The notes: a model not told the origin generated them from the sequence alone. 64,000 bases of DNA from Burkholderia seminalis DSM 23518 (GCF_902832885.1 NZ_CADFDK010000004.1:529655-593654); one strand, 5' to 3'. Counted from the first letter of the stretch, positions 45,096 through 53,963 are shown. Program-made: numbers and translations.

Positions 45096-45929
45096 GTGGA
45101 ACGACAGGATCCGGTATTCATTCAGGTTGGTGCGCTCGCGGACGGCTTCGCGCCGGAAGCGAACATCCTCGCGTCCGTCGACGCGCTCGCCGGGCGCACG
45201 CTCGTGCTCGGTGATGCAGCGGGCGCATGGCGCGTCTATTCGTTCGAGCCGGGCGCGCTGCAGTGGCGCGACGCGGCGACCGACACGGGCGGCCGCGAGC
45301 CGTGCCGCGTGACGCGGCTGCGCGAGGGGCTGTACTTCGTCGACTACATCGACACGGCTGCCCGCGCGACGTCGGTCAGTCTCGTGATCGATCTCGACCA
45401 GGGCGTATGGACGTCGGTCGTCGGCGTGCTGCCGACCGAAGCCGACACGCGCATCGACGCATTCACGCGCGTCGCGCGCGGGTTGCCGCTGACGGGCGTC
45501 GACGCGGCATTCCGGCACGGCACGCTCGGCGGCCACGCGCAGCCGGGGCCGCTGCATGCACCCACGCGCGAGTTGATCGGCAAGCGCACGATGTACCGTT
45601 ACAGCCCGACCGAATGCTACGAGCACATCTACCTGAACGAGAACTTCTACGCGTGGCAGTGCCTGCAGGGCGTCGAAGGCGGGCTGGCCGATGTCGACCG
45701 CTGTCACTACTTCAGGATCGCCGACGCGCTGTATCTGTTCGTGTGGCGCGAAAAGGTGGTGCCGACGCTTGGCGTCGTCCTGATCGATCTCGCGCAGCGC
45801 AAGACCGACGGCAAGATCTTCGGCTATCAGGGCGGCGATTTCGGGTCGCTGTCGAACTTCCAGATCGGCGCGTACGCGCAGGTGCTGAACGAAACCGTGC
45901 ACCCGCTCGGCGGCGAGGCGCAGCGATGA
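45096..45929 (+). CDS. MoaF-family protein
   Basis: 277 aa from the GTG at 45096 (GGGAGA at a good distance); an ATG at 45021 would add 25 basic residues that look non-coding. The sequence has the two MoaF beta-barrel halves: FIQVGALADGFAPEANIL at the start and the conserved TMYRYSPTECYEHIYLNENF near the middle of the C-terminal half, ending LGGEAQR. The name comes from the moaEF operon of the Klebsiella monoamine regulon, not from molybdenum cofactor synthesis, a common source of confusion. The stop overlaps the SDR start, so the pair is coupled as in moaEF. Confidence 0.8.
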   Translation: MERQDPVFIQVGALADGFAPEANILASVDALAGRTLVLGDAAGAWRVYSFEPGALQWRDAATDTGGREPCRVTRLREGLYFVDYIDTAARATSVSLVIDLDQGVWTSVVGVLPTEADTRIDAFTRVARGLPLTGVDAAFRHGTLGGHAQPGPLHAPTRELIGKRTMYRYSPTECYEHIYLNENFYAWQCLQGVEGGLADVDRCHYFRIADALYLFVWREKVVPTLGVVLIDLAQRKTDGKIFGYQGGDFGSLSNFQIGAYAQVLNETVHPLGGEAQR

Positions 45930-46735
45930 ATGCGGTGCCGGGCAGCGGCCGCCTGCGCGCGGATTTCAGCGGGCGCGTCGTGCTCGTCACGGGCGCCGCG
46001 CAGGGGATCGGCGCGGCGATCGCACGCCGTTTCGCGGAGTCCGATGCGTTCGTCGCCGTCGCCGACCTGAACGGCGACGCGGCTGCCGCGCAGGCCGAAG
46101 CGCTGGCCCGCGCGGGCGGCGACGCGCGGGCGTACCGGGTCGACGCAGCCAGCCGGGACGAACTGGGCGCGCTCGTCGCGGCAGTCGAGCGCGACGGCGG
46201 CCGGCTCGATGTCGTCGTTCACAACGCCGCGTATTTTCCGCTGACGCCGTTCACGCACATCGACGAGCCGACGCTCGCGCGCACGCTGTCGGTCAACCTG
46301 TCGGCGCTGTTCTGGCTCGCGCAGGCCGCGTTGCCGGCGTTCGAGCGTGCGGGGGCGGGCCGGCTGCTCGTCACGTCGTCGGTGACGGGGCCGCGCGTCG
46401 CCTATCCGGGGCTCGCGCATTACGCGGCGTCGAAGGCCGGCGTGAACGGCTTCATTCGCGCGGCGGCGCTGGAGCTTGCGCGTCGCAACGTGACGGTGAA
46501 CGGCGTCGAGCCGGGAATGATCCGTACCCCGGCGGCCGGCAATCTCGGCGACGCGTCGGTCACGGCGCAGATCGCACGCGATATCCCGCTCGCGCGGATG
46601 GGCGAGCCGGAGGACATCGCGAACGCGATGCTGTTTCTCGCATCGGCCGACGCGGCGTACATCACGGGGCAGACGATCGTCGTCGACGGCGGGGCGACCT
46701 TGCCGGAAAGCGGTGCGGTGCTGGGAGACGCCTGA
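45926..46735 (+). CDS. SDR-family oxidoreductase paired with MoaF
   Basis: 269 aa. Cofactor motif TGAAQGIGAAIARRF (about 23-37), Asp in ADLNG favouring NAD, catalytic Ser in TSSVTG, and YAASK. The C-terminal VVDGGATLPES is typical of classical SDRs. The ATG overlaps the MoaF stop as ATGA. An SDR is also the partner of MoaF in the Klebsiella monoamine regulon, so amine-derived aldehyde or alcohol metabolism is a reasonable guess. Confidence 0.9.
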   Translation: MNAVPGSGRLRADFSGRVVLVTGAAQGIGAAIARRFAESDAFVAVADLNGDAAAAQAEALARAGGDARAYRVDAASRDELGALVAAVERDGGRLDVVVHNAAYFPLTPFTHIDEPTLARTLSVNLSALFWLAQAALPAFERAGAGRLLVTSSVTGPRVAYPGLAHYAASKAGVNGFIRAAALELARRNVTVNGVEPGMIRTPAAGNLGDASVTAQIARDIPLARMGEPEDIANAMLFLASADAAYITGQTIVVDGGATLPESGAVLGDA

Positions 46736-46839
46736 CGGCGGGCGCGAACCGTCGCAAGCCGCCTCGGCGGGAAGGCCGCGGCCGGCAGGCGTGGCGGGCG
46801 TGGCGGGCGGCGTCACCGCTGGCCCGCCTGTCGCCGTGA

Positions 46840-47562
46840 CTACAGCCAGCCGTTGCGGATGAATTCGACGATCGAATACCGGCGGTTCTCGAGATCCTGT
46901 TGCAGGACGGCTTCGACGATGCGCGATACGCCGTCCGCGTAAGGGGTCGCGCCGTACACACGCGATTCGAGCCGCAGGCTGCATGCACCGTCGTCGATGT
47001 GTATCCGGTGCACCGCATGGCGGCCGAGCTGATCGTCGGGGATGCCGAATTCGCCGCGCTGCACGTCCGGGTCGCGCACGGAGCGGATGTCCTCCGCCGG
47101 CACGCCGAGCGACTGGGCGATGCCGACGGCCGTGCCGGGGACGGACGTCTTGGCGGCCTGATGCGACTCGGTCAGGCTGATCTCGCAACCGCGAAACAGG
47201 TGGCCGCTGGTTTCCAGCATGCTCATGAACTTGAGCATCAGGATGTTCGTGTTCGGACAGAGCACGACCGGAAAATCGTGCGACGCGGTTTCGAGGTCGG
47301 AGCCGGTGGACAACTCGATGAGCGGCGACACGGTGGCGCGGCAGAACGCGATCGCGGCGGGGAGTTCGCGGCCGGAACCGGCGTGCACGACGATCGATCG
47401 GGCGTCGGTACGTCGGGCGTCGCTACGTCGGACGTCGGTACCTCGGGTGTCGGTTCGCGTGCTGTCCGCCCAGGGCAGCACGCGACAGATTGCCGGGTCG
47501 AGCGTGTGCGCATCGAGCAGTTCGTGGGCCAGCTTGCCGGTTCCTACGACGATTACTTGCAT
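46840..47562 (-). CDS. Dihydrodipicolinate reductase-like protein
   Basis: 240 aa. A Rossmann start (VIVVGTGKLAHELLDAHT) is followed by a DapB-like C-terminal domain (PVVLCPNTNILMLKFMSM; SLTESHQAAKTSVPGTAVGI). The catalytic DapB motif is altered: here ESHQAAKTSVPG replaces the usual EAHHxxKxDAPSG. Residues 36-55 are encoded by a 15-bp minisatellite, giving a TDTRG-TDVRR-SDARR-TDARS insertion. The sequence suggests a divergent paralogue that may not act in lysine synthesis. It is convergent with the SDR gene. Confidence 0.8.
   Translation of the reverse strand: MQVIVVGTGKLAHELLDAHTLDPAICRVLPWADSTRTDTRGTDVRRSDARRTDARSIVVHAGSGRELPAAIAFCRATVSPLIELSTGSDLETASHDFPVVLCPNTNILMLKFMSMLETSGHLFRGCEISLTESHQAAKTSVPGTAVGIAQSLGVPAEDIRSVRDPDVQRGEFGIPDDQLGRHAVHRIHIDDGACSLRLESRVYGATPYADGVSRIVEAVLQQDLENRRYSIVEFIRNGWL
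47403..47460 (-). repeat. 15-bp minisatellite inside the DapB-like gene
   Basis: Three full units (47403-47417, 47418-47432, 47433-47447; consensus CGTCGGTACGTCGGG) and a partial fourth encode five-residue repeats of the type TD(A/V/T)R(R/G/S). Because 15 is a multiple of three, copy number can change without breaking the frame. Confidence 0.8.
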
Positions 47563-47713
47563 GGACTTGACGGGTTGGGATTCGGGATTCGGGCCGCGGT
47601 CGACGCGGGCCGGCGGGTGGCCCGGTACGGCGGCGCGGCGCGCTGGCCTCGCGCATTATGCCCGGCCGTCCGCCTCCGTGCCGGCCGGGCCGTGCGCGAG
47701 ACGTCGCGGCGCG

Positions 47714-48481
47714 TCAGCTTGCCGACGTGGTCGGCAGCCATGCATTCGCCGCATTCTGCGCGGCGAATTGCTTCGCGATCGAACGCGCGAGGCGGTCCGT
47801 ATCGGAAGCCACCGTGTCGTGCTTTGCTTCCGACGCGCCATGCAGGCCGGCGCCGACTGCCGCCGACGTCGCGAGCCGGCCGGCCACCGCGCCCACTCCG
47901 GCGGTTTCGATCATGCCGGGCAGGTGGCCGCTGTTCGCGCTGGCCGAGAACGTGCCGAGCGGCTGCGCGATGCCGTGCGCCGGCTGAAACAGCACCGTGA
48001 CCGATGCGCCCACTTCGCTCTTGCCCGCGCCGAGCCCGATCAGGATGCGGCGGCGACGGTTGCCGGCGTCGATCGTGTCGAACCGGCCTTCGATCACCAG
48101 CGCGTCGCGGCCGTCGGGTACCGGGCCGCGCAGCGCGGGCATGCCCTGCGCCCGGAGTTCACGCACGAGCGCATCGGCGAGTTGATCGCGGGTCTTCAGC
48201 GCGCGCTGCTGGCGCTGTGCGTCGGCGGACGAACCGGTGGCGAGCGTCGCGAGCGTGTGGATCATTCCTCCGTCGACCTGGACGTCGGTGGTGCCCACGT
48301 CGAACGCGGAGACGTAGACGACCTCGGCATGAACCCGCGGCAGCGTGCGGGCTGCCGGCGCGGCGGCCGTGGTCGTGGTTGCGGTCGATGCGCAACCGGT
48401 CATCGCGAGCGTGCCGGCAATCAGCGCGACGCGGGTCAGATGTTTGGCATGGGCGGCAAATGCGCGAAGGGAAGGGAACAT
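47714..48481 (-). CDS. DUF4410-like lipoprotein
   Basis: 255 aa. The N-terminus is basic and hydrophobic and ends in the lipobox MTGC (about residue 29), so the mature protein is lipid-anchored. The rest (VYVSAFDVGTTDVQVDGGMI; GPVPDGRDALVIEGRFDTID; RILIGLGAGKSEVGASVTVL) follows the DUF4410 pattern of surface or outer-membrane proteins of unknown role. It has its own promoter and no operon partner. Confidence 0.85.
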   Translation of the reverse strand: MFPSLRAFAAHAKHLTRVALIAGTLAMTGCASTATTTTAAAPAARTLPRVHAEVVYVSAFDVGTTDVQVDGGMIHTLATLATGSSADAQRQQRALKTRDQLADALVRELRAQGMPALRGPVPDGRDALVIEGRFDTIDAGNRRRRILIGLGAGKSEVGASVTVLFQPAHGIAQPLGTFSASANSGHLPGMIETAGVGAVAGRLATSAAVGAGLHGASEAKHDTVASDTDRLARSIAKQFAAQNAANAWLPTTSAS

Positions 48482-48708
48482 GTCGATCTCCGTGGTCTGG
48501 ATGAAGGTGCCGATACCATCGCGGCATTCAGGAACGCGAACGATCGGAAGCGGGGCGTGATCGCTGGCGAGGGAGAGGGTTCATGCCGCTGCGCAACACG
48601 CAGGCGCAAGTATGCTGAGGTCGGGTGTCGCGCGCCACGCAGGAATTATGTCGGCGCATGTCACGCGCCGGTGCGCGACATGCGCCGCGCAGTCGGGCTG
48701 TCAGGCCG

Positions 48709-50055
48709 TCACGCCGACAGCGGCGGCCGGGCCGGCGCAGGCGGATCGAGCGGCAGCGCGACGACGGCCTCCAGGCCGCCGCCATCGCGGTCGCGAAACG
48801 TCAGCGAACCCCCGTGCAGGCGGGCGATCCGTTCGACGATCGCAAGGCCGAGCCCCGTGCCGCCGGCATGGCCGCGCGCGTTCGCGCCGCGGCTGAACGG
48901 TGCCTTCAGCCGTTCGAGTTCGGCGGCGCCGACGCCGTTGCCGCGATCGCTGACGACCGCATACGCGATGCCGTGCTCGGTCCAGGTCCGTACGCCGAGG
49001 CCCGTGCGACCGTAGACGACCGCGTTCTGCATCAGGTTCATCAGCAGCCGCATCAGGCCGATCGGGCGGAACGCAAACGCGGGCACGTCGCCGTCGTCGA
49101 ATTCGAATGCGTGTCCGAGCCCCGCGAAATCCGCGACGAGCTGGCCGATCAGCGCATTCAGGTCGCCGGTTTGCGGGGTCTCGCGCTCGCCGCTGCCGGC
49201 GTAATCCATGAATTGCTGCAGGATCGTATCGATCTGGTCGAGGTAGTGCTCGGTCGATGCGGTGAGCGTGTCGTGCGTGCCGCGCGGCAGCGCCATCGCG
49301 ATCGCCAGGCGCAATTTCGTGAGCGGCGTGCGGATGTCGTGCGACACGCCGGCCAGCATCAGCGAGCGGGTTGCGTCCGCCTGTTGCAGCGCATCGGCCA
49401 TCCTGTTGAACGCACGGCTCACGTCGGCGATTTCGGTCGGGCCGTCGGTGGGCAGCGGCGGCGGGCGTTCGCCCGCGCTGACTCGCTGCGCCGCGCGCGC
49501 CAGCGCGTCGAGCGGCCGGTTCAGGTGGAGCTGGATCAGGTAGCCGGTCAGCGCCGCGAGCAGCGCCAGCGCGACCGACAGCACGAGGGCCGTCGTGATG
49601 CCGCTCGCCTGTGCGTCGGCGGCCATCGGCAGCGGCACCCACACCGGCGAGCCGGCGGCATGGAGCCGGATCCACAGGCGTTCGTCGTCGCCCGACTGCC
49701 AGCGCGCCGGCAGGTCGGACGGCAGGTGGCGTTCGAGCGCCTGCATGAATACGTCGCGCTGCCAGGTGCGGAAGAAGGCCGCGAGGTCCGGCGCATGCGG
49801 CGGTGCCGCAGGCGGCGGCGAGGCCCGCCCGCCGAGGTGCACGACGAGCGCGCGGCCCGCATCGGGCGGCATGCCGGCGAGTGCCCGGTCGAGCAACTGC
49901 ACGTAGTCGGAAAAGATGATCGACGCGCGCTCGATACGCGGACGCTGCACGTAGTGCAGCAGCACGCCGAGCGAACAGACGAGCGACAGCGCGACGAGCG
50001 CGACCAGCAGCGCGATGTTGCGCGCGAGCAGCGAGCGCGGCAGCGGGATGCGCAT
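48709..50055 (-). CDS. EnvZ-type sensor histidine kinase
   Basis: 448 aa from the ATG at 50055. There are two membrane segments (about 12-35 and 150-172) around a periplasmic sensor of about 110 residues rich in Pro, Ala and His. HAMP follows, then the H-box SHDIRTPLTKLRLAIAM with the phosphorylated His near 242, and the N/G boxes QNAVVYG and GGTGLGLAIVERIARLHGG. It phosphorylates the response regulator encoded just upstream, with which it overlaps by ATGA. The closest well-known type is EnvZ/RstB. The signal is unknown; genes for a secreted EF-hand-like protein and a repeat protein lie upstream. Confidence 0.92.
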   Translation of the reverse strand: MRIPLPRSLLARNIALLVALVALSLVCSLGVLLHYVQRPRIERASIIFSDYVQLLDRALAGMPPDAGRALVVHLGGRASPPPAAPPHAPDLAAFFRTWQRDVFMQALERHLPSDLPARWQSGDDERLWIRLHAAGSPVWVPLPMAADAQASGITTALVLSVALALLAALTGYLIQLHLNRPLDALARAAQRVSAGERPPPLPTDGPTEIADVSRAFNRMADALQQADATRSLMLAGVSHDIRTPLTKLRLAIAMALPRGTHDTLTASTEHYLDQIDTILQQFMDYAGSGERETPQTGDLNALIGQLVADFAGLGHAFEFDDGDVPAFAFRPIGLMRLLMNLMQNAVVYGRTGLGVRTWTEHGIAYAVVSDRGNGVGAAELERLKAPFSRGANARGHAGGTGLGLAIVERIARLHGGSLTFRDRDGGGLEAVVALPLDPPAPARPPLSA

Positions 50056-50768
50056 CACGATTCGACGCCGGCCACCAGCATGTAGCCGATGCCCCAGACC
50101 GTCTTGATGAAGCGCGGCTTGCCGGGATCGTCCTCGACGATCTGGCGCAGCCTCAGGATCTGCACGTCGACGCTGCGGTCGAGTGCGGCGTGGTCGCGGC
50201 CGCGCGCGCGGGCGAGCAGGTTTTCGCGGCTCACCGCGCGGTTCGGCGACGAACCGAGCGCATGCAACAGCAGCATCTGCGCCGAATGGATCTCGACGGG
50301 CACGCCGTCGCGCATCAGGGTTTGCTGGCCGACGTTGAACGTAAACGCGCCGAAACGCAAGCGCTGCGACGTGACCGTCGGTTCGCCGGCCGCCATTCTC
50401 TGCCGTCGCAACAGCGCACGGATGCGGGCCACGAGTTCGTCGGGGAGAAACGGCTTGGCCAGGTAATCGTCGGCACCCGTCTCCAGGCCGACGACCTTGT
50501 CCGCGGCGTCGCCTTTCGCGGTGAGCATCAGGATCGGCAGCGTCTGGCCTTCGGCGCGCAGGCGCCGGCACACGCTCAGGCCATCCTCGGGTTCCATCAT
50601 CAGGTCGAGCACGAGCAGGTCGTACGGTTCGCGCTGCAGCAGGCGGTCGAGCCGCTTGCCGTCGGCCACCGCGCGCACCTGGAAGCCGTGGCCGGTCAGG
50701 AAGCGTTGCAGCATGTTGCGCAACTCGGCTTCGTCGTCGAGCACGACGATCCTGCAAGGCTGTTCCAT
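50055..50768 (-). CDS. OmpR-family response regulator
   Basis: 237 aa. Receiver domain (about 5-120) with phosphoacceptor Asp in LLVLDLMMEPEDG, Thr in MLTAKG and Lys in LAKPF. The C-terminal winged helix has FNVGQQTLMRDGVPVEIHSA and a recognition region near DHAALDRSVDVQILRLRQIV. Together with the kinase gene it overlaps, it forms a two-component pair. It resembles OmpR itself (VWGIGYMLV end). Likely targets are the nearby secreted-protein genes, but this is only a proposal from position. Confidence 0.93.
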   Translation of the reverse strand: MEQPCRIVVLDDEAELRNMLQRFLTGHGFQVRAVADGKRLDRLLQREPYDLLVLDLMMEPEDGLSVCRRLRAEGQTLPILMLTAKGDAADKVVGLETGADDYLAKPFLPDELVARIRALLRRQRMAAGEPTVTSQRLRFGAFTFNVGQQTLMRDGVPVEIHSAQMLLLHALGSSPNRAVSRENLLARARGRDHAALDRSVDVQILRLRQIVEDDPGKPRFIKTVWGIGYMLVAGVES

Positions 50769-50813
50769 TGGCTGCCTCCCGGTGCGTACTGCGGGGCCGC
50801 ACGCGCGCCGCGA

Positions 50814-51119
50814 TCAGCGGGCCGCCATGCGCTGGCGCATGAAACCGGCGAGCTGCGAGAGCGTGACGTAGCCGTTGTGCTGCACGTCGATCTCGTCGAA
50901 ATGCTGCGCGACCATCGGCATGCCCGCGGCGGCCTGCTCGCGGGTGAGCTTGCCGTCGTGCGTCGTGTTCGCGCTGGCGAAACGGGTCTGCAACTGCATC
51001 AGCGCATGTTCGGCGCGCAGGCCGCCAGCCGCCGCACCCGGCGGCACCTGCTGGGCCGACGCTGCTGCAGAAACGATACACAAAACGACGGCGGCAATCA
51101 TCTTCTTGATGGACTTCAT
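50814..51119 (-). CDS. Small secreted EF-hand-like protein
   Basis: 101 aa from the ATG at 51119 (AAGGAG upstream). A signal peptide of about 22 residues (MKSIKKMIAAVVLCIVSAAASA) is followed by two EF-hand-like helix-loop-helix units (ANTTHDGKLTREQAA and DVQHNGYVTLSQLAGF). The loops lack several of the acidic ligands, so calcium binding would be weak or lost. It lies 45 nt upstream of the response regulator gene on the same strand and may be co-transcribed with it; it could report a periplasmic ion to the system. Confidence 0.8.
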   Translation of the reverse strand: MKSIKKMIAAVVLCIVSAAASAQQVPPGAAAGGLRAEHALMQLQTRFASANTTHDGKLTREQAAAGMPMVAQHFDEIDVQHNGYVTLSQLAGFMRQRMAAR

Positions 51120-51211
51120 GGGGTTTCTCCTTGCGTGGCTGACGGGTCTGCGCCGGCCGGGTGGGTTGATGAAACGGAATCGGGTGGAATGCGAAACGGG
51201 CTTCGGCGGAA

Positions 51212-52288
51212 TTACGCCCAGTGCGCGGGGACCCAGACGCGGCCGGCCCAGTGCGCGGGCACCCAGATGACGGCGCGCGGCGGGTGAGCGGCATAGACGG
51301 CGCGCGGGGCGGCGTACACGGCCCGGGGCAGCGGCGGCGCGAGGTACAGGACCTTCGGCGGCGGCGGTGCGACGTAGACGACGTGTGGCGCGGCGGCGAC
51401 CACGACGGCCTTCGGTGGCGCGACATGCACGACTTTCGGTGGGGGCGGCGGCGTGACGATGACGGCAGCCGGTGCGGGCGGCGGTGCCGCGGCCACGGCT
51501 GCGGCAGGTGCCGGCGCAGGCGCGGCAACGGCGACCGTGGCGGCTGCCGGTGGCGCGGCCACGATCACGGCGGCCGGCGGGGGCGGCGCGACAGGTACCG
51601 GTACCGGCGCCGTCCCGCCTGCCACGACGACCGTACCGCCTGCCGCCGTGCCGCCGTGGATCACCGTCGTGCCGCCGGTCGACACCGTGCCGCCGTGGAC
51701 GATCGTCGAGCCGCCCGACGTCGTTACGACACCCGGCGCCACGCGCGTCGCGCTGCCGGAACGGGTGACGCTCCCGCCGTCGGTGCCGGTCACGGTGCCC
51801 GAGCGCGAGCAGGTCGAACCCGCGCAGTTCGTCGATGCGGCGTGGCTGGCCGTGTTGCCGCCCGAACCCGTGATCGTGCCGCTCGACGTGTACTGCCCCG
51901 GGCCGTTGCGCGTCACGCTGCCGGACGTCGACGCGCTGCGGCCGTCCGAACCCGTCAGCGAACCGGTGTGCGAGCAGGTGCCGTCCGCGCAGCTCGTGTC
52001 GCCGCCGTGCTCGACCGAGCGCCCGTTCGGGCCGACGGCCGTGCCGCTGTTCGAGAACTGGCCGGGCGCGGTGCGCGTGACGGTGCCCGTATTGGTGGCG
52101 AGGCCGCCGCCAGGGCCGATCACGCCGCCGGCATGCGAGCAGCTGCCGCCGCCGCACGAGCCGGCATGCGCGCCGCTGTAGGTGCCGCGCGGCGTGTAGG
52201 CGGTGCCGTGGCCGGACCAGCCGGCGAAGGCCGGCGCGCTGGCGAGTGTGACGAGGGCGGCGGCGGTGACGAGGAAGCGGTTTTTCAT
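51212..52288 (-). CDS. Secreted Gly/Ser/Thr-repeat protein with Pro/Val-rich tail
   Basis: 358 aa from the ATG at 52288 (AAGGACA upstream). After a signal peptide (about 1-23) come about three degenerate 40-aa units with paired cysteines (SCGGGSCSHAGG; SCADGTCSHTG; NCAGSTCSRSG) separated by Gly/Ser/Thr stretches ending in GQFSNSG or GQYTSSG. The second half is Ala/Pro/Val-rich, and the protein ends in a doubled WVPAHW(A). The paired cysteines and aromatic end suggest a cell-surface or extracellular structural protein. Function unknown. It lies upstream of the EF-hand gene on the same strand. Confidence 0.8.
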   Translation of the reverse strand: MKNRFLVTAAALVTLASAPAFAGWSGHGTAYTPRGTYSGAHAGSCGGGSCSHAGGVIGPGGGLATNTGTVTRTAPGQFSNSGTAVGPNGRSVEHGGDTSCADGTCSHTGSLTGSDGRSASTSGSVTRNGPGQYTSSGTITGSGGNTASHAASTNCAGSTCSRSGTVTGTDGGSVTRSGSATRVAPGVVTTSGGSTIVHGGTVSTGGTTVIHGGTAAGGTVVVAGGTAPVPVPVAPPPPAAVIVAAPPAAATVAVAAPAPAPAAAVAAAPPPAPAAVIVTPPPPPKVVHVAPPKAVVVAAAPHVVYVAPPPPKVLYLAPPLPRAVYAAPRAVYAAHPPRAVIWVPAHWAGRVWVPAHWA

Positions 52289-52998
52289 CGGGTGTCCTTG
52301 CGGTTCGTTGCGGTGCACGCGGTGGCGTGGCGACGGGACGAACTTTAGGACGGCGACGCGCATCCGTCGCGTCATGAAAGATGTCGCGGTGTTACACGCG
52401 GCGCGGTGTTTTTCGGTACGACGAATGCGTGCGTCGGCCGCGTCGATCGCGGGCGTGCCGCACCAGGCAACGGATCACGGCGATGCAGTCACGAGCGGGG
52501 AGGTTTGACGGCAGGGGGCGGCACATCCAGTTCACGGCGCGCAAACGTGTCGCGGTGACATGCGGCGACATATTTGCCGACCGGTTCATGCATGCACCGC
52601 GCCGATCCACATATGTCGTCCAGTCGCTGCCGATTCCATCGAACACCTGTTGCACACGCCGCCGGCCGGCTCAACCGCGACATACCACGACATACCGCGA
52701 CATACCGCGACATACCGCGACATACCGCGACATACCGCGACATACCGCGACATACCGCGACATACCGCGACATATTTTTCGCCGGACACGCACGCGTTCG
52801 CCTTCCGCCGGCCCGATCTCCAGTCCACACGCGTCCGCGACCGCTGCCGGCCGCGCGAACCCACTTCATCGCGACATACGGCGACATATTTCCTGCGTGG
52901 CCTTTCCGTTCCTTGCCCCCTACAGTGCATTCCATTCGACGCGACAGCGGCATGTGCTGCCCATGACGCGTCCGGCTCAACCGAAGGAAAGGCCCATC
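52289..52998. other. Divergent intergenic region carrying many CGACATA sites
   Basis: About 710 bp without a convincing gene, between the secreted repeat protein (minus) and the sterol desaturase (plus). It holds 13 direct copies of CGACATA and at least one inverted copy (52612-52618). Ten of the direct copies form a tandem array; the others start at 52566, 52872 and 52882. The density suggests a multi-site operator that may serve either gene. Confidence 0.8.
52673..52774. repeat. 10-bp tandem array (CATACCGCGA) with ten CGACATA sites
   Basis: The unit CATACCGCGA is repeated without gaps from 52681 to 52770 (nine units, the first reading CATACCACGA), and flanking bases complete a tenth CGACATA. 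CGACATA starts at 52678 and then every 10 bp to 52768. A 10-bp period puts every site on nearly the same face of the helix. The array ends with CATATTTTTCG. I read it as a regulator-binding array; it lacks spacers, so it is not CRISPR, and the unit is too short for a plasmid iteron. Confidence 0.92.
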
Positions 52999-53907
52999 AT
53001 GCTCACCACCACCGGAAAGCTCGCGTACATCGTCACGCTCTTCATCGTTGCCGTCTCGCTCGTCGAGGCGGCCGTGCTCACCTGGCGCCGCAGCCGCCAG
53101 CCCGAACCGTTCGACTGGGACGAGGTGTGGCTGTCGCTTGCCGATCTCGCGGGCCGCAAGCTGCTCGCGCTCGTGCCGCTGTCGCTCGCCACGCCCGTGT
53201 TCGATCTGGCATGGGCGCACCGGCTCTTCACGATCCCGCTCCACAGCGTCGCGCTCGCGCTGCTCGTGTTCGTCGGCCAGGAATTCTGCTACTACTGGTA
53301 TCACCGCGCGTCGCACCGCGTGCGCTTCTTCTGGTCGACGCATGCGGTGCATCATTCCCCGAACCAGTTGACGCTGTCGTCCGCGTTCCGCCTCGGCTGG
53401 ACCGGCAAGATCGCCGGCGCCGCGATGTTCTTCACGCCGCTCGTGTGGCTCGGCGTGCGTCCCGAAGCGGTGCTCGCGATCCTGTCGTTCAACCTGATGT
53501 ACCAGTTCTGGCTGCACAACACGTGGATGCCGAAGCTCGGCTGGCTCGAATACGTGTTCAACACGCCGTCCGCGCATCGCGTGCACCATGCGTCGAACCT
53601 CGATTACCTCGATGCGAACTACGGCGGCGTGCTGATCGTGTTCGACCGGCTGTTCGGCACCTATGTCGCCGAGCGCGACGACGAACCGTGCCGCTACGGC
53701 CTCGTCACGCCGACGCGTTCGCGCAATCCGTTCGTCGTCGAGCTCGAGCACTGGGCGAGCCTGGCACGCGACGTCGCGACGGCCCGCGACGTGTGGACCG
53801 CGCTCCGTTTCGTGGTGCTGCCGCCGGGCTGGCGGCCGGGCAACCAGGGCGAAACGACGGAGGAGCTGCGCCGCCGCAGCCTCGTCGCCGTGCGCACGGA
53901 TGCGTGA
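52999..53907 (+). CDS. Sterol desaturase/fatty acid hydroxylase family membrane enzyme
   Basis: 302 aa from the ATG at 52999 (AAGGAAAGG upstream). Membrane segments lie near 8-28, 55-75, 85-105 and 140-165. The di-iron histidine motifs are HRASHRV, HAVHHSPN and HRVHHASN, giving the eight-His pattern of the family. Such enzymes introduce hydroxyl groups or double bonds in lipids or hopanoids. The substrate is not known. A SDR gene follows after 56 nt and could act on the product. The CGACATA array in front suggests strong regulation. Confidence 0.9.
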   Translation: MLTTTGKLAYIVTLFIVAVSLVEAAVLTWRRSRQPEPFDWDEVWLSLADLAGRKLLALVPLSLATPVFDLAWAHRLFTIPLHSVALALLVFVGQEFCYYWYHRASHRVRFFWSTHAVHHSPNQLTLSSAFRLGWTGKIAGAAMFFTPLVWLGVRPEAVLAILSFNLMYQFWLHNTWMPKLGWLEYVFNTPSAHRVHHASNLDYLDANYGGVLIVFDRLFGTYVAERDDEPCRYGLVTPTRSRNPFVVELEHWASLARDVATARDVWTALRFVVLPPGWRPGNQGETTEELRRRSLVAVRTDA

Positions 53908-53963
53908 ACGGCGCTACGCTGTCGGATCTTCGTCAATCACCCTCGATCCAGGAGAACGCATCG

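Noticed and set aside
45096-45929. Molybdenum cofactor synthesis gene
   Set aside because: MoaF takes its name from a monoamine regulon; the SDR partner and AraC neighbour do not suggest cofactor synthesis.
52673-52774. CRISPR array or plasmid iteron
   Set aside because: The 10-bp units are contiguous with no spacers, no cas or rep gene is near, and the period is too short for either.
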